A DNA stretch of 64,000 nt from Rhodocollybia butyracea (Eukaryota > Basidiomycota > Agaricomycetes > Agaricales > Omphalotaceae). The translations under genes and the position numbers were made by a program. Below the pieces are notes generated by a model that ran no database searches, was not told the origin of the DNA, and saw nothing but the letters and a program-made list of their open reading frames with translations. Positions 42,915 through 55,830 of the stretch are shown here, piece after piece. How positions within the stretch are numbered: position 1 is the first letter of the stretch; every line of letters starts with the position of its first letter. The stretch spans positions 1-64,000 of the forward strand of contig JADNRY010000234.1 of assembly GCA_015501585.1 (NCBI GenBank). Reading direction: 5' to 3'.

Positions 42915-45124
42915 TCAATCAAGGGAATTCCTCTCCCCATTTACCTGATAGGCAAAAACTGCGGAAACAGCAAGGCATACCCCCATTGACCATACAAACC
43001 CTCCTATCCAGGTGCCCCCAGCAACGTTTCTAAGGTCGGAAGCATCCTTAAATACTGATATCCATCCATTCCCATGATATTGAAAGGCATCGGTGTCGCA
43101 CCAACACGTTTGAAATGCTCCGATATCCTCCATAACGCCGGACGCGATGAGCCACGCTGCATTAAAGATGGCAAGAGTCTTGCCTGTGATACGCGTTATA
43201 ACCGCCAGTGCGCTCAGACCGCGCGTGCCTCGTTGATCCCGAACTTCGAGTCTTTGCATGACTTCATGCGAGATAAGATTAGAGAAGACGAGCATGAGCC
43301 ATGATACGGTGGCAGCAATGCCATAGATGAGATAACCTCCTGAGCGGCAGCCAAGTCCAACAGCTGGTGTCCAGTACGCCACGAGGATAGCAGCCCCGGT
43401 GGTACCCCATTGGAGAAACAGGGCAACCAATGCGGCTTGAAACATATGGTGAATTATATGGGGATGTTGATGGAGAGTCGATAATGGTATGAAGGCGCTG
43501 AGCTCTGGTTCCAAGCGACATCGAATGGCGGCATCTCGGGCTGTCGATGGATTAAACATCGTTCGGAAGCTGGAAATCCCATTCTCGAATCCTCGTTGTA
43601 CGTGTCCAGCGAATGTGAACCAAGTGAAGATGCGGGCGTAATTAAAGATTGGTCCCTCTGTCCTTTCGTCGCCTCGCACGTCAAATCCCCACCACGTGAG
43701 AAGGGGAGAGGGAGATTCGTCGAAATCGTTTGGCGAAAGCTTGGGAATGCCCTGTTGAGCTAGGACATAATCAGATTGCGAATCTTGATCTACACTGCCC
43801 TTGCGGCTCATATGGGGAAAGGGCGCCTGCGAACCTGAACACACGCCCCTGCTGTGTAAAGAGGGAATTTCCGACTGACTGGCGCCAGATACATGCCGCT
43901 GATGAATTGGTAGAAGAGGAAGTGTCTCTCGAAACGTACTAAAAGCTCCACTTCGAGCATCGGACAAGATATGCAGGTCAGCGTTTGAGCAGAGACCTGT
44001 CTGAGCCACATATTCAACTTTCCCTGTAATGTCGCGCTCTGGGATGAATTTGTGGTCTGTGAGAGCTTTCTTGATGGTCCCGACCTTGCACTGCGACCCT
44101 ACACGAACATATCTAGAAGATATGAGCTCAAGATTTGAAGCTGTGCAAAGGAAATCCTACCCAAAGACGATTGGAAACCTGCAATTGAGATGATTTAGCT
44201 CCGAAGCAATTTAGAGGCGGGAACGCCTTACATCCAACTCCAGACCGTGCTAGATGCGAATTGATTACCGACGTCGGGGCTGCCGAGTGAGTCATGGACT
44301 GCCGCAATGAATGATATCAAGTACGCTAGAAAGGCGAACAGAACTATAAGTGTGTTAGTATCAGTATCGTACAATCGGCACTGATCAGATCATATACCTT
44401 GGGCAAGGAATGACTGCGTGAAGCCACGTCGTGTGTTGCGAAGATCCTTCTCCGCAGTTATCCAGAATTTCTGTTGACCGTTATCGTCATCCAGAATGAT
44501 GAGACTAGCCAGTTCGCCGGCCCTCTGATTGGCACGCATAGGACATTGTTGAGTTTCCCGGAGAATAAATGCAGCTGCGTCGACTCGTTCGACCATATAA
44601 CGGCAGCGTGAATTATGTTGCGCCGTTTCTTTGATTTTTCGGAATGCGATGGAGATGTATCGTCGATTGAAAGCTGTGAGTGCGATAGAGTACGCCGCCA
44701 GGGCTGGGCTCCCGATAGATAAGCAGGCGCTCATGAAATTTATGGAACCGTTCGCTTCGAAGGGTAGCTGGGCTATCAGGGCGAGCCATGGCAGCAGCCA
44801 GGTTGACATAGTGAGCGCAGAGGAAGTAAAATCTACGCTCTTGCTCATATTAAGCGAAATTCATCTGAAGAACAGTATTGTGCTCACCTGTGTGAATATC
44901 CCGCAGCTCTGCTCGCAAGCTCTGTTCGATATGCCCCAGACGTCAGGTGGAAGACTGCCATTGGCAGGACAGGTAGGAAAAATTGCCTCTCCAAGAATAT
45001 TGACGAGGCCTTCGGAGGTGCAATTGAACTTGGAGGCACATGCGGTTTGCCAGTCGGGTACGCTCACTGTGCTTAAGGAGGTACCCATGGCTGGGAAGTC
45101 GGGCACAGACACGAGACATGGCCC
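42915..45124 (-). CDS. Large Agaricomycete multi-pass membrane protein, apparently intact
   Basis: Exons on the minus strand: about 45124-44888, 44839-44398, 44343-44232, 44178-44161 and 44112-42915. The last four total 1770 nt and stay in phase. The first visible exon has a Cys-rich, probably extracytoplasmic segment (DWQTACASKFNCTSEGL, CEQSCGIF). Then come membrane segments (STWLLPWLALIAQLPF, VLFAFLAYLISFIAAVHDSL), a long cytoplasmic-looking region, and C-terminal membrane segments with the family hallmark LQWGTTGAAILVAY and VGLGCRSGGYLIYG. Agaricomycete genomes encode many such proteins; the function is unknown. One exon is only 18 nt. The start codon is unresolved: GTG at 45112 is not a start, and an upstream signal-peptide exon is likely. 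No stop or frameshift is seen. Confidence 0.75.
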
Positions 45125-45189
45125 GTTTTATGTTAAGCAGGGAAACAGTGCGAACCCTAACTCCGAGTCTCATCCCTGCTTACTGTGAC

Positions 45190-47404
45190 CTCAACAGCAT
45201 TCAAACCAGACATAGAAGTTCACAGCATTACTTTACGCTTTTGGGCTTTAATTATGAATGTTTGGTGGCCGGACATCGTGGTTAGTAGCGCGTGCCTTTG
45301 CCCTTGATAGCATCTCGAATCTCATATCAGGCGGCCTAGGTAGAAAAAATTGTGATCAAGAGGAAGCAGTCAGCGAGATGAAGGAAGGATTGTTCACATT
45401 CGAGTAGGTCGTACCCGTAAGGAGCGGGCTAAGGGCGAGTGAAGATTCTGGGGACGGCACTCGTCTTTCTGTTATCTCTGTGTACATGATTGATCTACTT
45501 TGGATCCACTAGCGTCCTCTGTCATGGCCGGAACTGGCCGTTGGCCGCGGGAATTTGGGCGTCAAATCTTTCGCTTCAAATTTTTCAGTTATGTTACCAT
45601 GTCCATTGTCTTCATTCCATCATTTCGACTGACATTCGGTGGTTCGTAGGACTTGGGGAAAGGTGAAGCTTTGAAAATTTGAAGCCTTGAGCTCAACACA
45701 GAAGCGAGATGGAAATATGGATGCACCAACGAGCTAGTGGCAACGAAGGCATGTTTATCCTCGTCAATATTCTGAAACGCTGTTGTTGAAACGTTGACAG
45801 TCGACTAGGACTAGTTGTTCGCCCGATAATGATCGAATGCATCCAGTTTATCTAGTCTCGGTGTTGAGAAGAACAAGGCTCTGTCGACGCTTCGGTATCT
45901 GTGTATCGCGGTCAATCTGTATCAACGCGTAGAATGGAATTGGAACGTTGGAACGTTGGTCTTGCAGTGAGCTTTTTCCTCTTCATATCCATCCAGTTCC
46001 ATTCTCTCTCTTCGATTTGGTTCCACTCCGTTGTCGCTCACTAACCTCTTTTTCCTAGATCCATATCCTACCGCCAAGCACAAAGTCTGCATTCATGCCC
46101 AGTTCGCATGCAATCATGGCCTTTTCACTTTTGACATTGTGACTTTTACCGAAACCAATTCAACATCCACTACATCGGAACTAGGCTCTTTGGTTAAATG
46201 TCAAACATCCGCCAAGTTTCGGTATTTCTAGGTCAATAATATGGCGATGTTTGGACTTTCGTAGTTGTTTACACGGTCGATAAAGGCGAACTGAGAGCTC
46301 TGAAGAGTTGATTATGGACACCCATTTTGGAGCATTCAATATTTCCCTGAGTTTATCGGCCTTCCACACTGTATCTTGGATCCGCCAATCGCCTCTGATA
46401 TGACTGTCGTTCTCCATGGCTTTTGGACTGTACCTTGGATCCTGATCTTAGCTCTGATACGGCTGTCATTCTGATCTTTTTGTCCAATGAGACGCGATAG
46501 AACGTCGATGAGCCGTTGTGTAGAACGGTTAGCGACGACAGGACGACCTGTTAACGAAATTTATCATCTATTTCCGTTTGCTAGCTCCGCACATGTTCAT
46601 ACGTTTGTACCACCTGCTGTACCGGTCATACTCCGTCGCCTGGGCCTGCAACCATAGGTTCGTGGTTTCTGGGTCAGACGGCGTCATTAATCCGTATGTC
46701 CATCCCAATAACGACTGAAACGTCCGGTTTTCAAGCACTACAGATCTAACTTGTTGCAGCATGTACCAAAATACATTGATCCTAGCTCAAAGTCCCGGAG
46801 CACCTTCCTGAGTGGAAAGGAAGTCTGGATTCTCACAGAAGAGAGCGCAAAATGAGCCCTGGGTCTGTAAGCCACGGAAGTGAAGACCTTGAAGACCCTG
46901 AATTAAATCCTCGGCTTCGTGTAAACTTATCACACTTTGCAAGGATGTCTCTACGATGCGCCTGTGCGTCTGTAAATTTCCTTTTTCTTGTTATTGTGAC
47001 AGACACCTAGTCTGGCCGCCTAATATAGATAGATATCCCGTAGCAACCTACTGAAAGGATTTAAGTGACCTCACGAGGTACTGAAGCGCGATAAAAATCG
47101 TGAACTATGGTCAGTTCTGAACATTTACTGTTGATGCTTTCAAACGCGCGAGCTGTAAGGGACCACAGAAGGATACATATTAGACGGCTCAATCACGGAA
47201 TATTGAAAGCTTGCATCGTGTAAGTCACGAAGGAGAAGGAATCGTTGATGATCGATAAGAAATCAATACATTGATATCGATGTCGCAGCCACGCTGCAAG
47301 TCTCGTGCTTGACCTTCCATTCCTTCCGTTGCTTATCATATGTCCATCAAGGGCCAGAAAAAATATAAAGGTAGTGGCCAGATTTCTGATATTAACATCC
47401 ACTA
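45190..47404. other. Long intergenic stretch
   Basis: No supported gene. A minus-strand open stretch at 46568-46762 (LQQVRSVVLENRTFQSLLGW) is coding-like but isolated and unrecognised. gttggaacgttggaacgttgg at about 45940 is a short direct repeat. Confidence 0.35.
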
Positions 47405-50400
47405 ATGTCCAGCTTATCTCCTTCCTTGATTCACCAAGGCTTGGGTGCAAAAGAGCTACAAGGTATCTTCCATACACATGAGGGACGGCACGACTATCTG
47501 ATAACAAGAAAATTGCAGAATCCGAGGATCCAGCCAATTCTGAAGAATTTTCTCCGATTATAATTGATCGACGCAACCTGAGTTTAGCGGAAGACGACGC
47601 TGCTGCATCCAGTCGTTCCCCAGTATACCCATTTCCAAAGGTTATAGCCTATACAGACTTCGATGTGCCCGATCCTGTTACTGGAGAAATGTTAGAGGAC
47701 TCTGGGGCCGAGCATATAGGCCAGCTGACTTCATCTGAAAAGGTACACGAAGAAAACACCGAGCAACCAAAGCTCCGTAACTACTCTGCTGGACAGCCCA
47801 CTTCTGGTGATCTTGATATGGAAATGTCAGTGGATGATCTGCAGCTTGGGGACAACGACAAGCCACTAGTACACTCTTCGGCCGAGAAAGGCAAAAAGGG
47901 AAACCCCGAGCAACCAAGGCTCGGTATAAAGCCATATCGGTCAATCTATTCTGGTAGACGGAACCTTCAGCTAACATTTGATATCGACTGAAAACAATAC
48001 AGATAACAGGTCTTACAACTACGAAGAAAAGTATCCTCCTGACACACTAGGAGAGGAGATCACGGAAAATGCCCGTGTTTGGAAAGTTTATTTAGATGAA
48101 GCTGAACAGCAAGATGACGAGATGCTAAAAGGCTTCACTGATACAATTACATCTCTGCTTGTGTTTGTGAGTAAAGATTCAACATTGAGTATGAGGATTG
48201 AACTGTGTACACAGGCTGCTCTATTCTCGGCGGTGGTGACTGCATTTGTCATTGCAACCATCCCCGCCTTACAGCCAGATTACAGTGAGATATCAGCTGC
48301 GCTGCTGATGGAGCAGGTACAACTACTTCGAGCAGCTGGCAATACCACCGCTATTCAAAATATCCCTGCTTTATCCCGTGGAACGAATAGTACTAGATCT
48401 ACTGCAACTGATATCTGGGTCAACGGCTTATTTCTTGCAAGTCTTTCGCTTTCTCTAGCCACGGCCCTCTTGTCAGTCCTGGTACAGCAGTGGCTGCAAG
48501 CCTATACGTCCTTGCCAACTGGAAATGCTCAAGAAAGAGCTCTAATCAGGCAATTTAGGTTCACTGGATTCAAAAAGTGGAAGGTTCCTGAAATCATTGG
48601 GACTCTACCTTTGATCCTACATGCCTCTCTAGCTCTTTTCTTTGTGGGGCTATCGCTTTACATTTCTCAAATTCATCAGCAACTTTCATGGATTGTGGTT
48701 GTGATCACAATCCTTGTCTTTGTCATCTATGTCGGTAGCATTTTCCTTCCTCCCATTTGGATTGGGTGTCCCTACCGTATACCACTTCTGTTTACGCTAG
48801 CAAGTTACTTGCTGCATTCGTGGATGATTACCAAGTGGGCATTCGCCCAATCATTGCACAAAGTGACCACCGGTCTTGAGGACAGTGCCCCTTTCCCAAT
48901 TGCCATAGTGTCTTTGAGGCTTACTGAGAAAAAGTTTTTCGAGGTACCAAAGAGCAAACACCTAGTTCTTGCTGATATCCTGAACTGGCTTTGGAACTTG
49001 GAGTCCAATCAATCTATTCAGCGTATCACGGCTCAAGCGCTCAACGGCATACTGAAATTGGAGTTAAGTATCCCCAAGTTCACCCATGACCAAGAGGCCA
49101 TTGGGCTACAGCCTCAAACATTTGATTTGCGAGATGTATATGCAGACAGATGTCTGCTACAGTCTTGGGAGAATGTTGTTTGGGATAGTCTTGCTCTGCT
49201 CAAAGTCAATGATGACTATGATATTCAGATATGGCCCTCCATTATTTCAACTTGGCGGACTTTGCCAAAGTGGTCCCATTGGCCTAACTTGGACAGGAGA
49301 CGTGGTCATTCAATATTCATGACGGCCCTGAACAAGAATAATACGGTTGCAATTGAGAGGATTATCACGCTGATTGACATAAGTCAATATTCTTCCAACA
49401 ACCTTCCCTATATACAGGAGGCTGCACAGAGGGACTTGTGGGATATTGTCAAGCTTCTTGTCAAAAACAATGCAGATATAAATGCACCAGGTGGGAGTTA
49501 TGGAAATGCTCTTGGAACTGCAGTTTACAAGAGAGAATGGGAAATTGCCCAGTTCCTTATTCAAAATGGTGCGGATGTAAATGCAGGGGCACAGCTAAAC
49601 CATGCAGCATACATAGAAAGATGGGATGTTGTTCAATTTTTGGTTGAAAATGGCGCAGATGTAGCTGTAGTGGGAGGAAGCCATAAACCTGCTCTAGAAA
49701 GTGCTGTGGATCGAAGAGAATGGCGCATTGCCAAGCTTTTGATTGCGAAGGGGGCAGACATCAGCATCCTCATTGGACAACAATCTGTAAATCACCGTAG
49801 TGCTGTAGGAGTTGCAGCACGAAACAGAGACTGGGCTCTTGTCACTTTCTTAGTTGAAAGTGGTGCTCCTGCAAATGCAATGGAAGAAACATATGGAACT
49901 GCTCTGGCAGCTGCAGCATATTGGGGAAAACACGCACATAGTAAAGCTTCTGGTTGAGAATGGGGCAGATCTAAATATCGTAGGGAGATACGGGACTGCT
50001 TTAGGAGGTGCTGCCCATAGTGGACACATGGATATTGTAAATTATCTGCTTGCAAACGGAGCAGATATGAATATCAGCGGAAGAAAATATGGAACTGCTC
50101 TGGCAGCTGCAGCACATGGGAGAGAATGGGACATCATAAAATGTCTGATACAATATGGAGCAGATATAAATAGGGTAGGAGGAGAATATGGCACTGTTCT
50201 AGGAGTCGCGGCATATTTAGGGAGCTTGAATATTGTTGAATTCCTTCTTGAAAAAGGGGCAGATGTCAACACAGTTGGGGGGGAATACGGAACAGCACTA
50301 GGAGCTGCAGCATATTGGGGGAATCTGGATACTGTCAAGTTTTTGGTTGCAAATGGGGCAGACATCAGGGCAGTTGGAGGAGAATATGAAACTGCTCTAG

Positions 50401-51077
50401 GAGCTGCAGCACATGGGAGAGAGTGGGATATTGCTATGTTTTTGGTTGAAGAAGGTGCAGATGTGAACATGATTGGAGGAGAATATGGAACAGCCCTGGG
50501 AGCTGCAGTGCACGGGGGAGCTTTCAACATTGTAAAATTTCTGCTTGAACGTGGGGCAGATGTAAACATGTCTGGAGCAAAATTTCAAGCTCCTCTGGGA
50601 GCTGCAGCTCATGTGGGAGCATATGATATGATAGAGTTGCTGGTTAAAAATGGAGCAGATATAAACAGAATTGAAGGGAAATACGGAACTGTTTTGGGAG
50701 CTGCGGCACATAGGGGAGAATTAGATGTTGCAAGGTTTTTGGTTGAAAGTGGAGCAGATGTGAATGTAGTTGGAGGGATATATGGAACTGCTCTAGGCGC
50801 AGCAGCACATGGGAGAGAATGGGATATGGTAATCTTCCTTGTTAAACATGGGGCAGATGTGAACAGAGTAGATGGAGAATTTGGAACCGCGCTAGGAGCT
50901 GCAGCATATTGGGGTAAACTGGATACAGTTGTGTTTCTACTTGAAAATGGAGCAGATGTGAACACACTTGGAGGAAAATATGGGACTGCTCTAGGAGCCG
51001 CGGTACACGGGGAAGCAATGGATGTTGTGGAGCTTTTACTTGAAAGTGGGGCACAGCGGGAAACAGGAGGTGAGTAG
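47405..51077 (+). CDS. DUF6535 membrane protein with C-terminal ankyrin repeats, single-base frameshift
   Basis: Exons are 47405-47462, 47519-47953 and 48003-51077, with introns of 56 and 49 nt and good phases from the ATG (MSSLSPSLIHQGLGAKEL). The acidic N-terminus precedes a DUF6535 region (ARVWKVYLDEAEQQDDEM, TALLSVLVQQWLQAY) with membrane segments AALFSAVVTAFVIATIPAL, GLFLASLSLSLATALL, LPLILHASLALFFVGLSLYI and IVVVITILVFVIYVGSIFL. After a linker, about 16 ankyrin repeats of 33 aa (AAAHGREWD...GADVN) fill the last third. The frame shifts once, at GGGGAAAA (49923-49930): before it YWGK, after it HIVKLLVENGAD. Total exon length is one base more than a multiple of three, so a one-base insertion explains everything. 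With it the protein ends early, after ASG. Ankyrins bind proteins; the partner and the role are unknown. Confidence 0.82.
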
Positions 51078-52289
51078 TATAGAACACTAGGAACTACCAG
51101 AGGCTTATCTCATACACCAGATTTTGCCAAGGATATTGCCATTACCAATTTTCTCAAAGTCCAAGATCTTCACTCACCAGGTTTTTATTAGTTCCCCCGA
51201 TTTGCGGGCATTAGCAAGGTGGAAGATATCTCAAGTGTATGGATTGTATGAAAAATCTAAGTAGTTCCATACACCCATGCTTTGCCATTCCTGTTTTGTC
51301 CAATTCCTATTAGTATATAACAAGGGTTGAGTTACAACTTACAACTGGCTCTAGGATGCTATTGAGTGCTATGGAGTGCTTCATAGCAGTCAATAGCTCA
51401 ACCCAGGTTTAGCAGATAGAGTATAGATCTGTGGGCAGCAGCATTGGCCCTGGGCGTACACCCAGTGGTCGTGGAACGCCTGGTATCTGTACATCCCCTG
51501 AGCAGTAGTTCCACCTCCTCGCTCTCGCTGTGGAGCAGTCAGTTGTCTCCCAGGCAACTGGCGCTCTGAGAAGACAGTTTCGGCACGACGTTACGGATAA
51601 TTTGAGCAGCGTCAAAGTCTTGACTCTTGCCATGCCGGCCACAACTTGACAATACATTGCTCGCTATGATTGATGCTCAAGCCCCCAATCTCTACCAGAT
51701 CTCTGCTTCATTACAAACTGCGTTTAGTAACCTCAAGTCTATCCACCCAGCATTCTATCTGTGGCGTCGAAAAGTTTCATGGATCAGCATCCTGGAGCAT
51801 CCCAAAGCTCCAAAGTTCATCCCAGGTTTTGCAGATGGGAGTCATTGTAACGACTTGCCATTCTTGAAGTTAGCACCTTGGGCCTTTGCACTGCAGAATG
51901 CTCCCACCAGCACTGTTATTATAACTGAAAATCGTGTGCACGGTGTCTGTGTCGCAGGGTTGCTCAAGCTTTTCGATGGTCTTTCGTCCTCAAACTTCAA
52001 ACCCCAACACTGTCGGTATTCGACATGCCCGAACCAATCTGACCTCTACTGAGACTGGTTATTTGAATACACCTAACTCGCTTCCGCTTTCGTTCAAGCT
52101 ACCTGCCCACGCTGACCTCGTATGACGCTTTCAAATGGTTTCGCTCTATATCTGGATCCAGGATGACGGGAAAAAAAGCGTACATATAGCAACCGCATTT
52201 GAGATCTTTTCTGAATTGATCCATTCCCAATAAGTCTACTATGGGCCGTCAAGTATCCGTTCAAGCGCAGATTCCTTTTTGATCACGAA
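51078..52289 (+). other. Unrecognised coding-like fragment (51666-52052)
   Basis: From an ATG at 51666, an open frame of 128 aa begins MIDAQAPNLYQISASLQTAF and contains LEHPKAPKFIPGFADG. It looks protein-like, but it has no family I recognise and no clear splice signals. The rest of the interval shows nothing. Confidence 0.25.
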
Positions 52290-53880
52290 TTAGAGTGCGG
52301 GTCGTTTTAATTCTGTTACTGACATATTCCTGACTCTTCCACGGCCAGTGACGGCCCTCACAAGTTTACCGAAATAGCCGGAAAGCTGGGTAAAATTGCT
52401 TTCTATTTTTCTCTTTGAATTTTTCGTACGTTCAATCAGCCTTGTCCCTCGGACGCGTTCGGGGACCTGGGTGCCCTGTTCCCGTCGTGATGAAACAAAG
52501 GCCGCATGCCAACGGCACTTTTGGCTCTCCATAACGACATACGCTTCGCGGTTAGCAGACTCCTCGTTAATAGTATGAATCTTTACTAATGTGACGTAGA
52601 CCCGAAGCTGTGTCAGCGGTCAATCTGGCAGCAGGCTGCAATGAAGGGTACGTATGATGATCTGTTGGTACATCTGAAGACAGTTACAGTAAGTGATGGC
52701 TACTCCGAAAGTGAACGGAAACACGTATGTACCTAGTCCTAATCTGGCTTTCTTGCTACAATCGCGTAGTAGGTCGTATGAGCATTATCCGATTCATTCC
52801 ATTCTTTCAAGCTCCCCTCAAGAAGCTGGTCAAATTCCTCCTCACTTCCAACAATCCCAAATCCACCCCCAGTTAGCACTGGAGTCTTCATTCCCTTAAA
52901 CATGTCATGCCACTGCTTCGAACGATTCAGCCCATCATTGTCCACAGATTCGCGTATGGGAATCTCTCGGCCCTCACAGTGAATATCTACGAACCCTTTC
53001 TTGGCCAAGAGCTTCGGAAGATATAGCCCCAAGTCTCTGACAACTTCTTTTGATGTCGCCACGATTAAAGACACCAGTCTTTTGGAATTCGGCCCCACCT
53101 CATAGCCACGGCCATTTGCTTCAACTTCTACCAGCTCAATCCATGCACCTGGTTTAAGCACATTATAAAGCTGATCAATGGCTGTATTCCAACGGGAGTC
53201 ATTCATTGCAGCAACCAGGAGGCGTTGGTGGACATAGGAGAAGCTATTTTGCCATTCCTGGGGCAAATCAATGACGGAGCGTATAGAAAAGTGAATATTT
53301 GAATGGTATTCATGAGGAAACTGCTTGTCGGATATGTCGATGCACTCGATATCGAGCAGCACATTGTTCTGGGAATGGAAAGCAGAGAACTCTTGAGCCC
53401 ATATGCCTACAATGCAAAGTCTGTACTTGAGGCTGTCGATGTAAGATGTGACCTACCGGTGCCTGCACCACTTTCGAGGACCCGATCATTTGAGCGAAGG
53501 GTTATTGGTGCTAATACAAGCTGATCTTCAAAGGCCTTTGTGAGGATGCGATGCTGAAGGTTCAATCTTCTCAGAAGCGAATAGTAAGTAAACGAGAGAC
53601 AGGTCAAGATTCCATAGCGATTGTATCATCACCTTTCTGTCTCGGCGCTGTCAGCAGGAAGAAGATAGTTCGATGAAGCATATTCCCGTTTTACTGTTTG
53701 TTCCATATCCTACACGTCTCGATGCTTTCCAAGATCGAACGCTTGTTTTAATACTTCTTCAGTTTAGTCACACGACTTCATGGTTTGAATGCAAAAGCGA
53801 TGATGGCTGGCAGCACTGAGCAGCATCTTTTGATCAAGAAAAAATTCTTCTCCCGAACCCCTTGTTCAGGAGCGTATCGA
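52290..53880. repeat. Segmental tandem duplication, copy 1
   Basis: It contains methyltransferase copy 1 plus flanks. It shares with 54320-55830 blocks such as gccttgtccctcggacgcg in one flank and gcaggaagaagatagttc, tttaatacttcttcagttt and cacgacttcatg in the other, in the same order. The flanking blocks show that a whole segment and not just the gene was duplicated. Confidence 0.7.
52739..53706 (-). CDS. LaeA-like SAM-dependent methyltransferase, copy 1
   Basis: Exons on the minus strand are 53706-53633, 53566-53457 and 53406-52739: 852 nt, 283 aa, all phases correct (introns of 66 and 50 nt). The N-terminal exon reads MEQTVKREYASSNYLLPADS. The class I methyltransferase SAM site is DRVLESGAGTG followed, after the intron, by IWAQEF; motif II region IECIDISDKQFP; then SFSYVHQRLLVAAMNDSRW and LKPGAWIELVEVEAN. 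The C-terminus reads FGIVGSEEEFDQLLEG, HTTYYAIVARKPD. This matches the LaeA-like/TAM-domain (Methyltransf_23) family, common in fungi near secondary metabolism genes; the substrate is unknown. Its neighbour at 54658 is a close paralogue in the same orientation. Confidence 0.87.
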
Positions 53881-54319
53881 TGAAGTACTTATATACATAT
53901 TTTGCTGACAAAGCCTCAAAACTTCCGAAATCCGGCGACACTTACTACTATGGTGAGAGCGAGAGTGGGAGGGACTGACATAGCACATTACACGCTCATA
54001 CCGTAGCCTCTAGCTACTTTGTACTACCTCTCTGGGAGGGCTTGCAGTCTACCTTCCCTTCGTGGGTCGAGCTCGCTGACTCTCTCCCCTAGAGTCCGGC
54101 TGTTCCCTCGTGGGACCCCGCTGTAGAGCGGAGCCGAGTATAATACTACTACTACTACTACTATGGTATCACTGCGGGTTTGTATTGAGAGAAAGCCTTG
54201 TCGAATCATAAAATCGTGGTCATGAAGTGTGTGAGAGAGAGAGAGAGAGACATCATAGTTTGCCAGGTCAGCACGGTGAGTAAAAAATGCGTTTTGTAAC
54301 CCTGATTCTCAGATTGTAG
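53881..54319. repeat. Spacer with microsatellites
   Basis: A (TAC)n run lies at 54143-54163 and a (GA)n run at 54233-54250. No gene is present. It separates the two copies of the methyltransferase segment. Confidence 0.7.
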
Positions 54320-55830
54320 TCTCAAGGGGTACCCGGAATAGCCGGAAATTTTCTTTCTCTTGGAAACGTGACCATCGATTAGCCTTGTCCCTCGGACGCG
54401 CTCGGGTACCTGGATACAAATCGATATTAGTCTTGGCTCTCCGTACGCTTCGCAGTTAGAACTTAGCAGCTATTTACTAATGTGATGTCTAGCTGGAGAT
54501 GTTTCAGAGGGCAATCCGGGAGAAGCGCTGTTTCAGCGGTTAATCTGGGAGAAGCAAGAATTACTGTATGATGACCTATTGTACATTTGAACACTGTCTA
54601 GCTCAATGAGTATACGCTACTCCGAAAATAAATAGAAACACTTACTTCGTCCGAGTCCTAAACTGGCTTTCTTGCTACAATGGTATAGTAAGTCGTATAC
54701 GCCTTATCTGATTCGTTCCATTCTTTTAGGCACCCCTCAAGAAGTTCGTCAAACTCCTCTTCGCTACTGATAATTCCGAACCCTCCGCTCGTCAACACAG
54801 GTGTTTTCATCCCCATCCACAAGTCATACCACTGCTGTGAGCGGTTCAGTCCATCATTGTTCACAGATTCGCGTATGGGAATCTCTCGGCCCTCGCAATG
54901 AATATCTTTGAATCCTTTCTTTGCCAAGAGCTTCGGAAGGTATAACCCCAAGTCTCCGACAATTCCTTTTGATGCGTGGAGTGACGTGATTAAAGACACA
55001 AGTCTTTTGGAATTCGGCCCCACCTGAAAGTCAAAGACTTTTGCTTCAACTTCTACAAGCTCAAGCCATGCTCCCGGCTTGAGCACTTCATAAAGCTGGT
55101 CAATGGCTACATTCCAACGAGAATCATTCATTGCAGCAATCAGAAGGCGTTGGTGGATGTAGGAGAAGCTGTTCTGCCATTCCTGGGGTAAATCAATAAC
55201 GGAGCGTATAGAAAAATGAATATTTGATGGGTATTCGTGAGGAAACTGCTTGTCGGATATGTCGATGCACTCGATATCGAGCCGCAGGTTGTTCCGGGAA
55301 TGGAAAGCAGAGAACTCTTGAGCCCATATTCCTACAATGAGAAGTTCAACTTGACCGTAATGAGGTTTGGCGAAGTATGTAAGCTGTGACCTACCGGTTC
55401 CTGCACCACTTTCGAGGACCCTATCATTTGAGTTAAAAGTTATGGGAGCTAACACAAGTTGACCTCCAAAGGCCTTTGTAACGATATGATGCTGAAGGTT
55501 CAATCTTGCCAGAAGCGAATAGTAAGTAAGTGAGAAGCATATCAAGATTCAATAGCGATTGTATAATCACCTTTCTGTCTCGACGCTGTCAGCAGGAAGA
55601 AGATAGTTCAATGAAGCGTATTCCCGTTTTACTGTTTGTTCCATCCTACGTGCCTCGCTTTTCAGGACCCAATCGCTTGTTTTAATACTTCTTCAGTTTT
55701 GTCACACGACTTCATGATTTGAATGCGAACGCGATGGTTCGTGTCGCATTCGCGGCAGTATCTTTTGATGAGGACAAGTCTTCTCCCGAGCTCTTTGTTC
55801 AACGTTGAGCAGCCTAACATTGACAAATTT
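54320..55830. repeat. Segmental tandem duplication, copy 2
   Basis: The partner of 52290-53880, with the same gene and flanking blocks in the same order and orientation, about 1.9 kb downstream. Confidence 0.7.
54658..55644 (-). CDS. LaeA-like SAM-dependent methyltransferase, copy 2
   Basis: Exons on the minus strand are 55644-55571, 55504-55395 and 55331-54658: 858 nt, 285 aa, with intron positions identical to copy 1 (introns of 66 and 63 nt). The sequence starts MEQTVKREYASLNYLLPADS. It has the same SAM-binding DRVLESGAGTG-IWAQEF junction, IECIDISDKQFP, SFSYIHQRLLIAAMNDSRW and FGIISSEEEFDELLEG, and ends TIVARKPV. It differs from copy 1 mainly at residues ~180-195, where a two-residue length difference lies near ITSLHASKGIVG. 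Both copies appear functional. It could serve a nearby natural-product pathway, but no synthase gene is in the window. Confidence 0.88.

Noticed and set aside
50042..51087. Minus-strand open frames of up to 175 aa with repeated text
   Set aside because: They are antisense to the ankyrin repeats; the repetition mirrors the coding strand.
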